Shown one piece after another: positions 8,895-16,853 of a stretch of DNA of 64,000 nucleotides. A model generated the notes under the pieces. That model saw only the letters and a list, made by a program, of their open reading frames with translations. It ran no database searches and had not been told where the DNA came from. A program made the position numbers and the translations under genes. Within the stretch, counting starts at the first letter, position 1, and each line of letters begins with the position of its first letter. Origin of the DNA: CAIKBL01 sp964555355 (lineage in GTDB: Bacteria > Pseudomonadota > Gammaproteobacteria > Ga0077536); the NCBI GenBank assembly GCA_964555355.1, contig CAZKRY010000004.1, positions 62,001 to 126,000 of the forward strand. Reading direction: 5' to 3'.

Positions 8895-10529
8895 TTACTG
8901 ACTGCCGCTCGCGAAGACGCGCGCCGACTCGAGATCCTTTGCTGAATTCACATCGAGCCAATGGCCGTGGATGTACCACACATGCAAGGTGCGCCCTTCA
9001 TGGATTAAGGCGTTTAATAAATCAGGGAGCCCGAGTGATGCGAAATCCGAGCGTTCGCGTAGCGCGGCCAATGCGTCCTCGAGCCAACGCCGACCTTCGC
9101 CTTTGACACGTAACATGCCAAGCCAACGACCGTCTACGCGCGAGCCGGCCGCGTCGCGGCTTTGGCCAAGTGATTTAAGTGTCACGGCTTGCGCCCACAT
9201 CGCGCGATCATCCGGCTCACTGCAGCAGGCGTAGTCGGCATTCGCTGGCGCGTCTTGCGTGTTCGAGTCAACCACCACGGTGAATGGCGCGTCATGTTCG
9301 AGCAAATCGCGCAGGATGTAGCTCCTGAACAAGATATCGCCGTACACCACCACCATGTCATCCGTGAAGTTCGGGGCGGCGCATTGTAACGACGCGAGTT
9401 CGCCCGTGGTGGCGTGCGCCGGATTGACCACGAGGCGAATACCGCTGACATCGATGGCGTCCGCCTTGTAGCCGCCGACCACCGTGATCTCGTCTACTCC
9501 ACGCTTTTTAAACTTATCGACCAGGTGGCGGAGCAGGGGTTTACCGCCGATGGGCAACATGACCTTTGGTTTGTCGTCGGTTAAATTCGCAAAGCCCTCG
9601 CCACGGCTTGCCGCGAGTACCACGCCGCTGGTTTCGCTTTTCAAGCTCGAGAAATAACGTTCTTCCGCGGCTTCGAGTTCGTCAGCTCCCTGCAACCGGA
9701 AAATCTCATCCACCGTTGCAATCCGCTCTTCGACTTCGATCAGGGATTCGTCGGCTTTGATTTGCGCGGCCGTTTTTTGCATGGCGGTCACTGCGCTGCG
9801 GATGAGATGATTGGCCCAGATTACGAGGCTAATACGCGCCTTACGAAAGACTTCCACCGGCGTGCTGTAATACTTGGTCGGCACGATGACGAGCGGCGCG
9901 CGGTTGGCCCACTCGCGCGCGAACTCCAGAATTTGATCGGGGCGCGCTAATTTGCTGTGAATCAAAATGGCATCCGCGCCGGCGCGCCGATAGGCTTCGC
10001 CGCGTCGCAGCGCTTCGCCGATATCCCAGCCGGCAATCAGCGCTTCGACCCGCGCAACGATGCAAAAATCTGGGTCCGATTGGCTATCTTTACCAGCGGC
10101 GATTTTGCCGCTGAATTCCGCGATATCGGCGAGCGGCTGGCGCTCACCACCGATGAAGCTGTTGGTCTTGGGAAAGATCTTGTCTTCGATACACACACCG
10201 GCGACACCGCGCTGCTCGAGCTTTTTGACCAAGCGGCGCATGTTGTTGAAATTCCCATACCCGGTATCGCCGTCGAGCAAAATAGGAATGCGCGTGACAT
10301 CGGACATGAACTCGAGCACTTCGACGACCTGCGTCCAGCTCGCTTCGTTATTGTCGCGTACGCCGAGTTGCGCCGAGATCGCGAGACCGCTCGCCCATAT
10401 CCCATCGAACCCGGCTTCCTCCACGATGCGTGCGCTGAGCCCGTTATGCGCTTCGCAAATGAATTCGGTTTGCGCCGACGTCAACAAGCGCCGCAAGCGC
10501 GTCGTTTTTCGGGGCGTGAGATCAGTCAT
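8895..10529 (-). CDS. aepX: PEP mutase fused to a nucleotidyltransferase domain
   Basis: About 544 residues from the ATG giving MTDLTPRKTTRLRRLL. Residues 1-295 are phosphoenolpyruvate mutase: AHNGLSARIVEEAGFDGIWASGLA, LLDGDTGYGNFNN, and the signature EDKIFPKTNS at 115-124 (the EDKx5NS pattern that separates PEP mutase from isocitrate lyase relatives). Residues 300-544 are a sugar-phosphate-type nucleotidyltransferase with KPKVMLPIGGKPLL and a closing WLDVNSAKDLESA. Its glycine-rich loop reads LAASRGEGF where active relatives have LAAGxGxRL, so the usual Arg is missing. PEP mutase makes the C-P bond; fused cytidylyltransferases are known for AEP activation. The start overlaps the previous gene by 8 bases. 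The mutase call is firm, activity of the second domain is open. Confidence 0.92.
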   Translation of the reverse strand: MTDLTPRKTTRLRRLLTSAQTEFICEAHNGLSARIVEEAGFDGIWASGLAISAQLGVRDNNEASWTQVVEVLEFMSDVTRIPILLDGDTGYGNFNNMRRLVKKLEQRGVAGVCIEDKIFPKTNSFIGGERQPLADIAEFSGKIAAGKDSQSDPDFCIVARVEALIAGWDIGEALRRGEAYRRAGADAILIHSKLARPDQILEFAREWANRAPLVIVPTKYYSTPVEVFRKARISLVIWANHLIRSAVTAMQKTAAQIKADESLIEVEERIATVDEIFRLQGADELEAAEERYFSSLKSETSGVVLAASRGEGFANLTDDKPKVMLPIGGKPLLRHLVDKFKKRGVDEITVVGGYKADAIDVSGIRLVVNPAHATTGELASLQCAAPNFTDDMVVVYGDILFRSYILRDLLEHDAPFTVVVDSNTQDAPANADYACCSEPDDRAMWAQAVTLKSLGQSRDAAGSRVDGRWLGMLRVKGEGRRWLEDALAALRERSDFASLGLPDLLNALIHEGRTLHVWYIHGHWLDVNSAKDLESARVFASGSQ

Positions 10530-11265
10530 GGGTGTTGCCGATGTTAGGGAGGATGCTCGAGTTCGCGCGCGCGATGTCTTCGGGAAAATCGATTTCGATC
10601 CACGGCATACCGCCGACACGCTCAAAACCTAGTGGAAAGCGAGCCGACAGAATCAGATCGCGGATGACTTCTTCATACGGCGAATCGTCGCGTCCGGACG
10701 CTAAATACTGCGCGCAACCTTCGGCAAGCGCCGCCGCGCAGGTCGCCGAAAACTTAAAAAAGCCAACCGACTCACCCCATAGATCAAACCTTAGCCCGTC
10801 TTCTATCTGCTTACGGAATTCGATGATTTTTCCATCGGCAACGCAGATTTTGACGGGTTCATCCCCCGGCACAAAATTCTCATCGAGCAAGAAGCAGTTG
10901 GCGTGCGGACTCTTGACTAAACGTTGCAAAATCCGCGGGGTATAAAGCACGTCCGCGTCCATGAGAATGACTTCATCGCCGCTCGTCAGCACGTCACGCA
11001 TCGTCCACAAGCTGACCACGCTACCGCGCCGGAAGCGCTCGTTGGTCCTGCAGCGGATGTCGCAGCCCGGCAAGTTTGCCGCAACGGTGATGTCTTCCGC
11101 GCGATAGCCGACGCAGATATCGATGGTTCGCACATCGTTCGCCGCCAGATTTTCGAGGTGCCGTTGCAGTAGTGTTTTACCGCCGAATTCGAGCAACGAT
11201 TTCGGGCGCGCTCCAAACTCCTGCAAACGATTGCCCACCCCGGCCGCGAGAAGCACCGCGCGCAC
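10522..11265 (-). CDS. Stand-alone nucleotidyltransferase, candidate AEP cytidylyltransferase
   Basis: 247 residues, one NTP_transferase domain. The nucleotide loop is intact (AVLLAAGVGNRLQEF at the N-terminus), followed by PKSLLEFGGKTLLQRH, the metal-binding DAD in LMDADVLYTP, and a C-terminal WIEIDFPEDIARA. Such enzymes load phosphocholine-, AEP- or polyol-phosphates with CMP. It starts with GTG directly after the stop codon of the oxygenase gene and overlaps the PEP mutase gene, so it belongs to the phosphonate operon. Because the fused domain next door has a degenerate loop, this protein is the better candidate for making CMP-AEP. Nucleotide and substrate are inferred only. Confidence 0.75.
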   Translation of the reverse strand: MRAVLLAAGVGNRLQEFGARPKSLLEFGGKTLLQRHLENLAANDVRTIDICVGYRAEDITVAANLPGCDIRCRTNERFRRGSVVSLWTMRDVLTSGDEVILMDADVLYTPRILQRLVKSPHANCFLLDENFVPGDEPVKICVADGKIIEFRKQIEDGLRFDLWGESVGFFKFSATCAAALAEGCAQYLASGRDDSPYEEVIRDLILSARFPLGFERVGGMPWIEIDFPEDIARANSSILPNIGNTHD

Positions 11266-11991
11266 TTATCGCCCCCGTGCTTTAAAGACTTGTTTGAAGC
11301 CGAAATAGGCAATTGCATCCTTCATGTTTGAGACAAATCGGCGTAGCGGATTCATTTGAACGCTAGTCACATACTCCAGCGTCAGCGCCACACGTCGCTC
11401 GCCTGCGCCGCTCGGCGTCACGCGGTGATACAGTCGGTCGCCGTTGAAAACCACCAGCGTGCCGGGTTTAAGCGCGATCCCGGTCGTCGGTTGCTCGCGC
11501 GCGGCATCCCCTTTGAAAAGTTGATACTCAAGCCGGCAGCTCGACTCGTCCACGATGCCGAGCAAAATCGTGTAACGCGCGCCCTGGTAATATGAGGTGT
11601 CGTAGTGGTAGCCGATGTGATCGCCTTCTTCGGTGTAGTAATAAAGCGCGTACGTGTGCGGGTCCTCACCAGGGCAGAGTTGCAACGGTGCGCCGGTGAG
11701 CCGGCTTAAGAACTCGCGCAAGGCGCTCGCGCGATAAAGTGCGCCAAAAGCCGGGGCGTGCGCGTCTAAATCGAAGCGGCTGATACTGCCGCCTTTTTTA
11801 TGCCTCGGAATGTAATTGCGGTGCACGTGCGGCTCGAGCGCCGGCAGCGATGCACATAGCGCGTCCAGGCATGCCGGCGGGAGAAAGTTTTCAACGGCGA
11901 TAAATTCGTTCTGCGCGACGAAGCGCTCACGCAGCGAGGGCATGTCGAAGCGGGCCGGCAAGGCCGTCAATGGTGTTTCGACGTCAAACAT
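11266..11991 (-). CDS. 2-oxoglutarate/Fe(II)-dependent oxygenase
   Basis: About 241 residues from the ATG giving MFDVETPLTALPARF; a TTG four codons upstream is an alternative. The double-stranded beta-helix motifs are clear: HxD at H129-Y130-D131 (GYHYDTSYYQG), the distal His189 in RLYHRVTP, and Arg199/200 (GERRVALTLEY) for 2-oxoglutarate. IGYHYDTSYY with LGIVDESSCRLEYQLF resembles prolyl-hydroxylase-like family members. Its TAA abuts the start of the nucleotidyltransferase. The substrate is unknown; hydroxylation of the AEP unit or of a lipid is possible from context. Between it and hpnA lies a 133-base gap with no clear terminator. Confidence 0.8.
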   Translation of the reverse strand: MFDVETPLTALPARFDMPSLRERFVAQNEFIAVENFLPPACLDALCASLPALEPHVHRNYIPRHKKGGSISRFDLDAHAPAFGALYRASALREFLSRLTGAPLQLCPGEDPHTYALYYYTEEGDHIGYHYDTSYYQGARYTILLGIVDESSCRLEYQLFKGDAAREQPTTGIALKPGTLVVFNGDRLYHRVTPSGAGERRVALTLEYVTSVQMNPLRRFVSNMKDAIAYFGFKQVFKARGR

Positions 11992-12124
11992 CGATGAACT
12001 CAACTCAGAAATACTGATGACACGCGAAGCGTGCCGGCCTCACGCCCGCACGGATTTGATCTACGGCAGTGATCGTATGATTCGGTTGACTGCGCGGGCG
12101 GGCAGGTTACTCGTCGAGCAAGCA

Positions 12125-13111
12125 TCAGGCAACCTTCCGCGTAAACCATGCAACAGCGGCAGCCAGACTGTCACGAGCCGGGCGGGATTGATACCCCAAT
12201 TCCCGTATCGCGCGCTCGCTACTGAAGTACATGCGTTTACGCGACATGCGTAGGCCGTCGACAGTGGCCTGCGGTTCCGATCCGTGCGTCAGCCACGCCC
12301 AAGCTTGCGCGAAGTACGCGATGGGATAAACCACCGCGCGTGGCAGCTCGATGCGAGGTGGTGCGTGCCCGCATAGGTCCGCGATGGTGGCGAGGATTTC
12401 TCGCAGGCTTAAGTTTTCCCCACCCAAAATATAGCGGCGACCGATTTGCCCACGCTCGAACGCGAGTAGGTGACCCTGCGCGACATCTTCGACATGTGTG
12501 AGGTTCAGGCCGGTATCAACATAGGCCGGGATCTTGCGGTGCACGGCATCGCGGATCATGCGCCCGGTCGGGGTGGGTTTGATGTCATACGGGCCGATCG
12601 GCGTCGACGGATTGACGATGACCACCGGTAGCGCTTGCTCCCGCACCATCGATGCCACCAGTTCCTCGGCGAGAAATTTTGAGCGCTTATAGTGGCCCAC
12701 CATGTCGGCTAACGTGGCGAGCGTGTCTTCATTCGCGGACGTGCCGTCAGTATGTAAGCCAAGTGTCGCGACGCTGCTGGTGTAGACGATCCGAGGCACG
12801 CCGGCGTCACGGGCGGCTTCCAGTAGATTGCGTGTCCCGCCGACGTTGCTGTCATACAAATCCGCCGGGCGGCGTGCCCAAAGCCGATAGTCAGCCGCCA
12901 CATGGAAAAGCCCTTGCTGACCGTGACACGCGCGCTGCAGCGATGCGCGGTCGCGCAGATCGCCGTCGATCCAGCGTACCGGCAACCCCGCGAGATTACT
13001 GCGATCACCGCCGGGTCGCGTGAGCGCGCTGACATCGTCGCCGCGCGCCACAAGTTGCCGCGCCACCACACTGCCAACAAAGCCGGTCGCACCCGTGACG
13101 AGGATTTTCAC
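12125..13111 (-). CDS. hpnA: Hopanoid-associated sugar epimerase/dehydrogenase HpnA
   Basis: About 328 residues from a GTG start (VKILVTGATGFVGS), chosen because it is one base after the stop codon of the upstream phosphotransferase and places the NAD(P)-binding GxxGxxG at the very N-terminus. It is an extended short-chain dehydrogenase/reductase: GATGFVGS, DLRDRASLQRAC, the Ser/Tyr/Lys set with YTSSVATLG and HYKRSKFLAEE (YxxxK), and a later GRRYILGGENLSLREIL. HpnA is regularly found in hopanoid clusters; its substrate is not settled. Coupling to a CDP-alcohol phosphotransferase is not the common arrangement I know. Confidence 0.88.
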   Translation of the reverse strand: MKILVTGATGFVGSVVARQLVARGDDVSALTRPGGDRSNLAGLPVRWIDGDLRDRASLQRACHGQQGLFHVAADYRLWARRPADLYDSNVGGTRNLLEAARDAGVPRIVYTSSVATLGLHTDGTSANEDTLATLADMVGHYKRSKFLAEELVASMVREQALPVVIVNPSTPIGPYDIKPTPTGRMIRDAVHRKIPAYVDTGLNLTHVEDVAQGHLLAFERGQIGRRYILGGENLSLREILATIADLCGHAPPRIELPRAVVYPIAYFAQAWAWLTHGSEPQATVDGLRMSRKRMYFSSERAIRELGYQSRPARDSLAAAVAWFTRKVA

Positions 13112-13112
13112 G

Positions 13113-13715
13113 TCAAACGCTTGGCGGCACTCGCCGCAGCAGGATGAACTGTACGAGTACGATGAGGAATGCGAGCGGCGCGCCAACCGCGGCGGCGTGC
13201 AAAAATCCGGCAAGCGCTCCGCTGAAGGTCACCAACGGTAGAAGATAAAGAATGTCTTCTGCTTCAAATCCCGCGAAACGCGGTTGTTTGGTCGCCGTTT
13301 TTCCATGCGCGTTCTCAATGATGTTTCGCAAGTGAAAAATGCCGGCGACGGCAATTCCGGCTGCGGTCCCCATCGCGATCGCGCTCTTGCCCATGGATTC
13401 TTGCAGGCCCCACCCGATGCACACGAACATGCCGACCGTGATCAAAGCGTCCGAGGCAAGATCGTACTGATGCCCAAAGCGACTGGATTTACCGCTCATC
13501 CGGGCAAGTTCGCCATCAGTGTGATCGAGAAAGTTGGAGAGCACGATAATGCAAGCTGCCAGATTTGGTGTCGTGCCGCGTGCGAAGAAATAGCAGCCGG
13601 CGAGACCGACCAGAAGGCGTACAGTGGTGAGCACGTTGGGGCTGATACGGGTGGCGCAAAGCGGCTTAACTAGTGCCGCCGCGAGCTGAGCATCCCAGGG
13701 TTTTCCGTTCGTCAT
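13113..13715 (-). CDS. CDP-alcohol phosphotransferase family membrane enzyme
   Basis: 200 residues, mostly hydrophobic with about five or six membrane segments. The complete catalytic motif DxxDGxxAR(x8)GxxxDxxxD is present with D64, D67, G68, A71, R72, G81, D85 and D89. Such enzymes move a phospho- or phosphono-alcohol from a CMP-linked donor to an acceptor, with loss of CMP, in the cytoplasmic membrane. Given the neighbouring PEP mutase, decarboxylase, transaminase and cytidylyltransferase-like genes, transfer of aminoethylphosphonate from CMP-AEP to diacylglycerol or another lipid is the natural reading. It lies between hpnG (18-base gap) and hpnA (1-base gap). Ordinary phosphatidylglycerol-phosphate or inositol-type activity cannot be excluded. 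Confidence 0.85.
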   Translation of the reverse strand: MTNGKPWDAQLAAALVKPLCATRISPNVLTTVRLLVGLAGCYFFARGTTPNLAACIIVLSNFLDHTDGELARMSGKSSRFGHQYDLASDALITVGMFVCIGWGLQESMGKSAIAMGTAAGIAVAGIFHLRNIIENAHGKTATKQPRFAGFEAEDILYLLPLVTFSGALAGFLHAAAVGAPLAFLIVLVQFILLRRVPPSV

Positions 13716-13733
13716 CGCGTGGTTCCGCTGCGT

Positions 13734-14396
13734 CTAAGGCGCTTCGTGCTGCAGTATCGCCGCGGCGCGCGCGAGCCGCTTGAGTGCGCCGCGATACCAC
13801 CGCGCGAGCCTGAGCAGCGGCACGAGATCGGAGGGGCGCTGCGCAAGGCTCAGGAGCGTTGCAAGCAGAGGATGCGATGGTGCTTCGAGCGCCGCGAGCG
13901 CGCTCCGCGGTAGCGTAAACCCGCCAGGGTCGACGACGACCCGCACACTCGCGTACGGTAGGCCATGCGCTGTCGCGACCGCGGCGACTACTGCGGACTC
14001 CATGTCGATCGCCTCTGCCGCGGATTCTTCCGCAAAACGCGCCTTCTCGGCCTGCGTGGAAAGTGGTGTCGCGCTCGTTGCGCCGCGGCAGGTCAAGCAG
14101 CCAAGTTTGCTTAGTTGCGTTTCCATCGCGCGCACGATGTCTGCATCAACCGTGAAAACGCGCCCACCGTCACGCTCAACAATGGTGGAATAGGTTAGTA
14201 ATGCACCAGGTTCAAAGCGCACACCTAACCCGCCGGCAGTTCCCCACGCCAACAATCCGCGCGCACCCGCCGCGACATGGCGTTCGGCAGCGGCCCGCGC
14301 CGCATGCACACCAACGCCGCAGGCGCGCGTGTGCGAGCGCCAAGTGGCGGCTTCGGCGGGCATCGCGGCGATCACAGCCCAGTGCTGCCAATTCAT
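13734..14396 (-). CDS. hpnG: Adenosylhopane nucleosidase HpnG
   Basis: 220 residues of the nucleoside phosphorylase fold. Visible are the N-terminal VIAAMPAEAATW, the glycine-rich GLLAWGTAGGLG, and IDMESAVVAAVATAHG with the Glu-Ser pair that holds the ribose in this superfamily. HpnG removes adenine from adenosylhopane, giving ribosylhopane or its phosphate, after HpnH. The distance of about 9 kb between hpnG and hpnH on the same strand is filled by the phosphonate genes, hpnA, and the divergent dxs. Confidence 0.85.
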   Translation of the reverse strand: MNWQHWAVIAAMPAEAATWRSHTRACGVGVHAARAAAERHVAAGARGLLAWGTAGGLGVRFEPGALLTYSTIVERDGGRVFTVDADIVRAMETQLSKLGCLTCRGATSATPLSTQAEKARFAEESAAEAIDMESAVVAAVATAHGLPYASVRVVVDPGGFTLPRSALAALEAPSHPLLATLLSLAQRPSDLVPLLRLARWYRGALKRLARAAAILQHEAP

Positions 14397-14441
14397 GGCG
14401 TGCCCAGGAAAGTCCGGCGGCGCGGATGCTCCGCTGACCGT

Positions 14442-15515
14442 TCAGAGCGAATGTTGGATCTCCATTCCTTCAATGAAAGTGGGGCCGGTGGGGGCGATGT
14501 GCAAGCGTGGCAGGCCTTTCGAGCTTAATTCAAACAACGCTTTCAGCAGGACGTCATGGCGTGCGGTCAGCGTGGTCGCGAGCACGGTGGCTTTAACGGT
14601 GCGCCGTGAAATCTTTACGTCTTGGCCCTCGCGATACAGGGGATTGGCATGAAGTTTACGCAGCGTCATGACCGCCATGCCGAGCGCCCACAGGCAAAAC
14701 TTTCGGATGCCGGGTTCGCTCGCCGGTATCATCAGGGTGTATTCCAGCGCGTTACGCAAATGGCCGTGCGTAACCGCGAGCAAACTCCGCATGCCTGCGA
14801 CAAATCCTGCGCCGCCTTGACCGGCAGCCAGCTCACTCAAGCGAATGCCGTGGCGGCTGAATTCGTCGCGCGGTAACCAACAAGCTCCGCGTGCGCGATC
14901 GTCCCAGATATCTTTCAAGATATTGGTCATCTGCAGGCCTTGGCCGAACGACACTGCGAGTCTCAACATCTCCGCCCGGCGCGCCTTGAGCGTCGGGCAG
15001 TATTCGCAAAACAATTCGGTCAGCATTTCGCCGACCACGCCCGCGACGTAATAACAATACCGGTCCATGGCGGTTTGATCGGCGACGCCATCGAGCGTTT
15101 CCTGTCCTTGATAAAACACCATGCCGTCGATCATGACTCGCACACAGCGAGTCAACGCCGCGCGCTGTGCCGAGTTCAGCGAATGCGTAATACGTAAAAC
15201 CGTCGGGGTATTCGCGATGAGATCCCGCTCGGCGGCGGAATTGTGGGGTGCAAGGCGGCCTTTGAGCTCCGCCGCGAACGCGCTGCCATCGGACTCACCG
15301 CGCACGGCGGAGAGAAATTGATGCGAAAATCGCTGTTTGTCCTCAAAACCGAGTTCGGCGTCGTCTTCGATGGTATCGGCGATCCGGCACAACAAGTAAG
15401 CGTTGGCGACTGCTCGGTAGAGCGGTGCAGGGAGGACGGGAATGGTGAGTGCAAAGGTGCGCGACACCCCTTGCAGAATTTTTTCCTGATAGGCGTCGTC
15501 AGCCAATGAGCGCAC
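14442..15515 (-). CDS. sqs: Squalene synthase (farnesyl-diphosphate farnesyltransferase type)
   Basis: 357 residues. The two aspartate-rich motifs are DTIEDD at 47-52 and DIWDD at 202-206; between them lies DRYCYYVAGVVGEMLTELF, the block seen in one-enzyme squalene synthases including eukaryotic ones, rather than in the HpnC/HpnD pair. It would condense two farnesyl diphosphates to squalene with NADPH. No hpnC, hpnD or hpnE is present, in line with a single-enzyme route. The annotated GTG start is uncertain: TTG three codons later has GGAG eight bases upstream. It is the first gene of the hopanoid run after tRNA-Pro. Phytoene-synthase-like activity is a less likely alternative. Confidence 0.85.
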   Translation of the reverse strand: MRSLADDAYQEKILQGVSRTFALTIPVLPAPLYRAVANAYLLCRIADTIEDDAELGFEDKQRFSHQFLSAVRGESDGSAFAAELKGRLAPHNSAAERDLIANTPTVLRITHSLNSAQRAALTRCVRVMIDGMVFYQGQETLDGVADQTAMDRYCYYVAGVVGEMLTELFCEYCPTLKARRAEMLRLAVSFGQGLQMTNILKDIWDDRARGACWLPRDEFSRHGIRLSELAAGQGGAGFVAGMRSLLAVTHGHLRNALEYTLMIPASEPGIRKFCLWALGMAVMTLRKLHANPLYREGQDVKISRRTVKATVLATTLTARHDVLLKALFELSSKGLPRLHIAPTGPTFIEGMEIQHSL

Positions 15516-15544
15516 TCCGAAGGACCCCGCGCATTCGGGTTGCC

Positions 15545-15562
15545 AGGGCGCAGACGCGCCCT
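15545..15562 (-). terminator. GC-rich hairpin between tRNA-Pro and squalene synthase
   Basis: Perfect 7-bp stem AGGGCGC/GCGCCCT with a 4-base loop, in the gap between the tRNA-Pro 3' end and the squalene synthase start. No U-run follows on either strand, so it may be a processing or pausing structure instead of an intrinsic terminator. Confidence 0.3.
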
Positions 15563-15583
15563 TGACGGCGGGAATTCTAGAAT

Positions 15584-15660
15584 TGGTCGGGGTGACAGGA
15601 TTTGAACCTACGACCCCTGCCTCCCGAAGGCAGTGCTCTACCAGACTGAGCTACACCCCG
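15584..15660 (-). tRNA. tRNA-Pro (anticodon CGG)
   Basis: 77-base gene with encoded CCA. The acceptor stem CGGGGTG pairs with CACCCCG; the D arm contains AGCTCAGTCTGGTAGAGC; the anticodon stem CTGCC/GGCAG carries the loop TTCGGGA with anticodon CGG (codon CCG); the T arm has GGTTCAAATCC. It lies 20 bases downstream of ispB on the same strand. Confidence 0.97.
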
Positions 15661-15680
15661 ATCACAAAATTTCTCGTGAC

Positions 15681-16670
15681 TTAGAAACGGCGTTCAACCG
15701 CGAACCGCGCCAGGCCAGTCAACGCATCCAAGTATTCGGAAGGAGGGATGGCGGTCAGCGCGGCTTGAGCTTCGGCCGCTTCTCGTTCAGCGAGCGCGAG
15801 AGTGTATTGGATGGCACCAGTCGATTCAATTGCCGCGGTAATCTCCGCGATACGCTCTCGACCGCCACCTTCGATTGCTCGGCGGATCAGCGACGATTGC
15901 GCGGCGTCCCCGCGCCACATGGCATACAGCAGTGGCAAGGTTGGTTTCCCCTCGGCGAGGTCGTCGCCAAGGTTTTTACCGAGCTGATCGGCTTCCGCGC
16001 AGTAATCGAGCGCATCATCGACCAGTTGAAAGGCGGTGCCTAGATGCCGTCCGTAGGCGGCGAGCCCGTTTTCTTGATCGAGCGTGCCACCACCAACCAC
16101 GACGCCAATTTGGGCGGCGGCTTCGAACAATTTCGCCGTCTTAAAGCGGATCGTGTCCAGGTAACGCTGTTCCGTGACATCCGGATCGTGAATGTTGACC
16201 AGTTGCAGTACTTCGCCTTCGGCAATCACATTGGTGGCATCGGCCAAGATTTCCAAGACGCGCAGGCTCTGCAGTTCAACCATCATTTGGAACGCCCGTG
16301 AGTACAGAAAATCGCCCACCAACACGCTGGCTTCGTTACCCCAGATTAGGTTCGCTGTCTCGCGACCTCGCCGCATCCGTGAGGCATCCACCACGTCGTC
16401 ATGCAATAACGTTGCGGTGTGGACGAGTTCGATGATGGTGGCGGCTTCGATATGTCGATGGCCGCGAAAGCCGACGGCTTTGGCCGCGAGTAACGAGAGG
16501 GCAGGACGCAGCCGTTTGCCGCCACCGGCCACGATATAAGACCCTAGTTGATTGATCAGCGCGACGTCGGAGTACAGACGGCTTTGAATCAAGCGGTCGA
16601 CTTCCGCCATATCATTTTCCAAGAGGACGCGGAGGCGTTCGAGTTCCGAAGTATGCAGCGAGGATTTCAA
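15681..16670 (-). CDS. ispB: Polyprenyl (octaprenyl) diphosphate synthase
   Basis: About 329 residues from a TTG start (LKSSLHTSELERL) preceded by AAAGGA at good spacing; a longer frame from 16736 adds 22 residues. It makes the C40-type side chain of ubiquinone. Both aspartate-rich motifs are visible: LLHDDVVDASRMRRG and FQLVDDALDYCAEAD, as are GGGKRLRPAL and the VLVGDFLYSRAFQMM and NVIAEGEVLQL blocks typical of IspB. It diverges from rplU, the usual neighbour in gammaproteobacteria. The exact chain length of the product cannot be read from the sequence. Confidence 0.92.
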   Translation of the reverse strand: MKSSLHTSELERLRVLLENDMAEVDRLIQSRLYSDVALINQLGSYIVAGGGKRLRPALSLLAAKAVGFRGHRHIEAATIIELVHTATLLHDDVVDASRMRRGRETANLIWGNEASVLVGDFLYSRAFQMMVELQSLRVLEILADATNVIAEGEVLQLVNIHDPDVTEQRYLDTIRFKTAKLFEAAAQIGVVVGGGTLDQENGLAAYGRHLGTAFQLVDDALDYCAEADQLGKNLGDDLAEGKPTLPLLYAMWRGDAAQSSLIRRAIEGGGRERIAEITAAIESTGAIQYTLALAEREAAEAQAALTAIPPSEYLDALTGLARFAVERRF

Positions 16671-16779
16671 ACGGCGTCCTTTGGCGCCAAACAGCGGCGC
16701 CGCGCGATTTTGCCAAGGGCGTAGGGTAATTACCAACGGTACGCGGCCCGCTATCGTGACATAAACCGGGTCATAATCC

Positions 16780-16809
16780 TTGCTTCGAACGCATCCGGGC
16801 CGCTAGAAT
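16780..16809 (+). promoter_or_regulatory. Putative promoter of rplU-rpmA
   Basis: TTGCTT at 16780-16785 and TAGAAT at 16804-16809 are 18 bases apart and lie about 45 bases before the rplU ATG, in the ispB/rplU divergent gap. A good sigma70-like match in the expected place. Confidence 0.55.
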
Positions 16810-16853
16810 CCGCAGTTCATTTCCGTCCGATAGCCGAACACCTAAGAGCCACC

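Noticed and set aside
8768..9106. Plus-strand open frame across the decarboxylase/mutase junction
   Set aside because: It overlaps two well-supported minus-strand genes and has no motif.
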